A stretch of 6,806 bases of DNA from an uncultured Streptococcus sp. (GTDB taxonomy: Bacteria; Bacillota; Bacilli; Lactobacillales; Streptococcaceae). The stretch is taken from the NCBI GenBank assembly GCA_905373305.1, contig CAJPSM010000069.1:1-6806 (forward strand), in the 5' to 3' direction. Shown here in pieces: positions 4,564 to 6,806 of this stretch (its first letter is position 1; each line of letters opens with the position of its first letter). The notes below the pieces were generated by a model. That model worked only from the letters and a program-made list of their open reading frames with translations. It was not told the origin of the DNA and made no database searches. Position numbers and translations under genes: made by a program.

Positions 4564-6806
4564 ATGAGTTTTTACAATCATAAGGAAATTGAGCCTAAGT
4601 GGCAGGGCTATTGGGCTCAACATCATACATTTAAGACAGGAACAGATGCATCAAAACCGAAGTTTTATGCTCTCGATATGTTCCCATATCCTTCAGGAGC
4701 TGGATTGCACGTAGGACACCCAGAAGGCTATACAGCAACGGATATTCTCAGCCGTTACAAACGTGCGCAAGGCTACAATGTTCTTCACCCAATGGGTTGG
4801 GATGCCTTTGGTTTGCCTGCAGAGCAGTACGCTATGGATACAGGGAATGACCCAGCAGAATTCACAGCGGAAAACATTGCCAACTTCAAACGCCAAATCA
4901 ATGCGCTTGGATTTTCTTATGACTGGGACCGTGAAGTCAACACAACAGATCCAAACTACTACAAGTGGACGCAATGGATCTTCACTAAGCTCTACGAAAA
5001 AGGCTTGGCCTATGAAGCTGAAGTGCCAGTAAACTGGGTGGAAGAATTGGGGACGGCCATTGCCAACGAAGAAGTGCTTCCTGACGGAACTTCTGAGCGT
5101 GGAGGATATCCAGTTGTTCGCAAACCAATGCGTCAATGGATGCTTAAAATCACGGCCTATGCAGAGCGATTGCTTAATGACTTGGATGAGTTGGACTGGC
5201 CGGAGTCTATCAAGGACATGCAACGTAACTGGATTGGGAAATCAACTGGTGCTAATGTCACTTTTAAAGTGAAAGGGACTGACAAGGAATTTACCGTCTT
5301 TACTACTCGTCCTGATACGCTTTTCGGTGCGACCTTCACAGTCTTGGCTCCTGAGCATGACTTGGTAGATGCCATCACAAGTCCAGAGCAAGCTGAGGCT
5401 GTAGCAGACTACAAACACCAAGCTAGTCTCAAGTCTGACTTGGCTCGTACAGACCTTGCCAAGGAAAAAACTGGTGTTTGGACAGGTGCCTATGCCATCA
5501 ACCCTGTCAATGGCAAGGAAATCCCAATCTGGATCGCGGACTATGTTCTTGCTAGTTATGGAACAGGTGCTGTCATGGCTGTGCCTGCCCATGACCAACG
5601 TGACTGGGAATTTGCCAAACAATTTGGCCTTCCAATCGTAGAAGTGCTAGAAGGTGGAAATGTAGCAGAAGCTGCCTACACAGAAGATGGACTTCACGTT
5701 AACTCAGATTTTCTAGATGGTCTTAACAAAGAAGACGCCATTGCTAAAATCGTAGCTTGGTTGGAAGAAAAAGGTTGTGGTCAGGAGAAGGTTACCTACC
5801 GTCTCCGCGACTGGCTCTTTAGCCGTCAACGTTACTGGGGTGAGCCAATTCCTATCATTCATTGGGAAGATGGAACTTCAACAACCGTTCCTGAAAGTGA
5901 ATTGCCACTTGTCTTGCCTGTAACCAAGGACATCCGCCCTTCAGGTACTGGGGAAAGTCCACTAGCTAATTTGACAGATTGGCTTGAAGTGACTCGTGAA
6001 GATGGTGTCAAAGGTCGTCGTGAGACCAATACTATGCCACAATGGGCAGGTTCAAGCTGGTACTATCTCCGCTATATCGACCCACACAACACAGAAAAAT
6101 TAGCTGACGAAGATCTCCTTAAACAATTGTTGCCTGTAGACATCTACGTGGGTGGAGCGGAGCACGCTGTACTTCACTTGCTTTACGCTCGTTTCTGGCA
6201 TAAATTCCTCTATGACTTAGGTGTCGTTCCGACGAAAGAACCATTCCAAAAACTCTTTAACCAAGGAATGATCTTGGGAACAAGCTACCGTGACCATCGC
6301 GGGGCTCTTGTGGCAACTGATAAGGTTGAAAAACGTGACGGTTCCTTCTTCCATGTGGAAACAGGAGAAGAGTTGGAGCAAGCGCCAGCCAAGATGTCTA
6401 AATCCCTCAAGAACGTGGTCAACCCAGACGATGTGGTGGAACAATACGGTGCTGATACCCTTCGCGTCTATGAAATGTTCATGGGACCACTTGATGCTTC
6501 GATCGCTTGGTCAGAAGAAGGTCTGGAAGGAAGCCGTAAATTCCTTGACCGTGTTTACCGTTTGATCACAAGTAAGGAAATCGTTGCGGAAAACAATGGT
6601 GCTCTTGACAAGGTCTACAATGAAACAGTCAAATCTGTCACTGAGCAAATCGAGTCTATGAAATTCAACACAGCCATTGCTCAACTCATGGTCTTTGTCA
6701 ACGCTGCTAACAAGGAAGACAAACTCTATGTAGACTACGCCAAAGGCTTTATCCAATTGATTGCCCCATTTGCACCTCACTTGGCAGAAGAACTCTGGCA
6801 AACAGT
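4564..6806 (+). CDS. leuS: Leucyl-tRNA synthetase, 3' end cut by window
   Basis: Class Ia aminoacyl-tRNA synthetase that charges tRNA-Leu with leucine in the cytosol and hydrolyses mischarged products. The frame stays open from ATG 4564 to the window end (747 full codons). The family is usually about 830 aa in streptococci, so roughly the last 85 residues, containing the end of the tRNA-binding region, are missing. Landmarks are FPYPSGAGLHVGH (40-52) with the HIGH-type motif HVGH (49-52); WDAFGLPAEQYA; the CP1 editing domain with the threonine-rich TTRPDTLFG (247-255), where Thr252 matches the E. coli specificity residue; GTGAVMAVPAHDQRD (333-347); and KMSKS (610-614) before the anticodon-binding helical domain. 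The Zn-1 cysteines of the E. coli enzyme are absent (SERGGYPVVRKPMRQW instead), which I believe is normal for Firmicutes. The ribosome site GGAG (4553-4556) lies seven bases before the ATG. The gene has its own promoter and no T-box. Confidence 0.98.
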   Translation, partial: MSFYNHKEIEPKWQGYWAQHHTFKTGTDASKPKFYALDMFPYPSGAGLHVGHPEGYTATDILSRYKRAQGYNVLHPMGWDAFGLPAEQYAMDTGNDPAEFTAENIANFKRQINALGFSYDWDREVNTTDPNYYKWTQWIFTKLYEKGLAYEAEVPVNWVEELGTAIANEEVLPDGTSERGGYPVVRKPMRQWMLKITAYAERLLNDLDELDWPESIKDMQRNWIGKSTGANVTFKVKGTDKEFTVFTTRPDTLFGATFTVLAPEHDLVDAITSPEQAEAVADYKHQASLKSDLARTDLAKEKTGVWTGAYAINPVNGKEIPIWIADYVLASYGTGAVMAVPAHDQRDWEFAKQFGLPIVEVLEGGNVAEAAYTEDGLHVNSDFLDGLNKEDAIAKIVAWLEEKGCGQEKVTYRLRDWLFSRQRYWGEPIPIIHWEDGTSTTVPESELPLVLPVTKDIRPSGTGESPLANLTDWLEVTREDGVKGRRETNTMPQWAGSSWYYLRYIDPHNTEKLADEDLLKQLLPVDIYVGGAEHAVLHLLYARFWHKFLYDLGVVPTKEPFQKLFNQGMILGTSYRDHRGALVATDKVEKRDGSFFHVETGEELEQAPAKMSKSLKNVVNPDDVVEQYGADTLRVYEMFMGPLDASIAWSEEGLEGSRKFLDRVYRLITSKEIVAENNGALDKVYNETVKSVTEQIESMKFNTAIAQLMVFVNAANKEDKLYVDYAKGFIQLIAPFAPHLAEELWQT

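Noticed and set aside
5068..5150. Loss of the LeuRS zinc-binding cysteines as a defect
   Set aside because: Firmicute LeuRS commonly carries the SERGG-type replacement without cysteines. The rest of the enzyme, including HVGH, TTRPDT and KMSKS, is intact.

Overview
This 6.8 kb window is typical chromosomal DNA of a Streptococcus. The low-GC base composition, the rpsK-rpoA-rplQ order and the protein sequences all fit. Small-RNA and promoter signatures point to the mitis/pneumoniae group, but I cannot name the species without a database comparison. All genes lie on the plus strand. I see no mobile element, CRISPR array or tRNA/rRNA gene.

Region 1 (1-1597) is the 3' end of the large ribosomal-protein operon: the C-terminal part of rpsK (uS11), complete rpoA (RNA polymerase alpha) and complete rplQ (bL17). 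Region 2 (1598-1780) is the rplQ 3' UTR. It holds a structured RNA that I assign to the known 'L17 downstream element' class, with a 10-bp UUCG-capped hairpin and several mutually exclusive long-range pairings, followed by a strong intrinsic terminator.

Region 3 (1781-3474) is a two-gene operon with its own extended -10 promoter: an 88-aa ACT-domain protein (UPF0237) and a 445-aa DUF711/UPF0210 protein. Both families are conserved and functionally unsettled. Region 4 (3475-3622) is a small-RNA gene. It has a perfect CiaR direct repeat (TTTAAG-N5-TTTAAG), a TATAAT box, an 11-bp hairpin presenting an anti-Shine-Dalgarno loop, a second single-stranded anti-Shine-Dalgarno stretch, and a terminator. 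This is the architecture of the pneumococcal cia-dependent small RNAs (csRNAs).

Region 5 (3623-4440) is a monocistronic histidine-phosphatase-superfamily gene with its own extended -10 promoter and terminator. Region 6 (4441-6806) is a short intergenic region and leuS, cut by the window end after about 747 of an expected 830 or so codons. leuS has a very short leader, with no room for a T-box.

The protein-coding content is ordinary housekeeping. The more interesting material is in the RNA between the genes: the CiaR-driven csRNA and the potentially switching rplQ 3' UTR.
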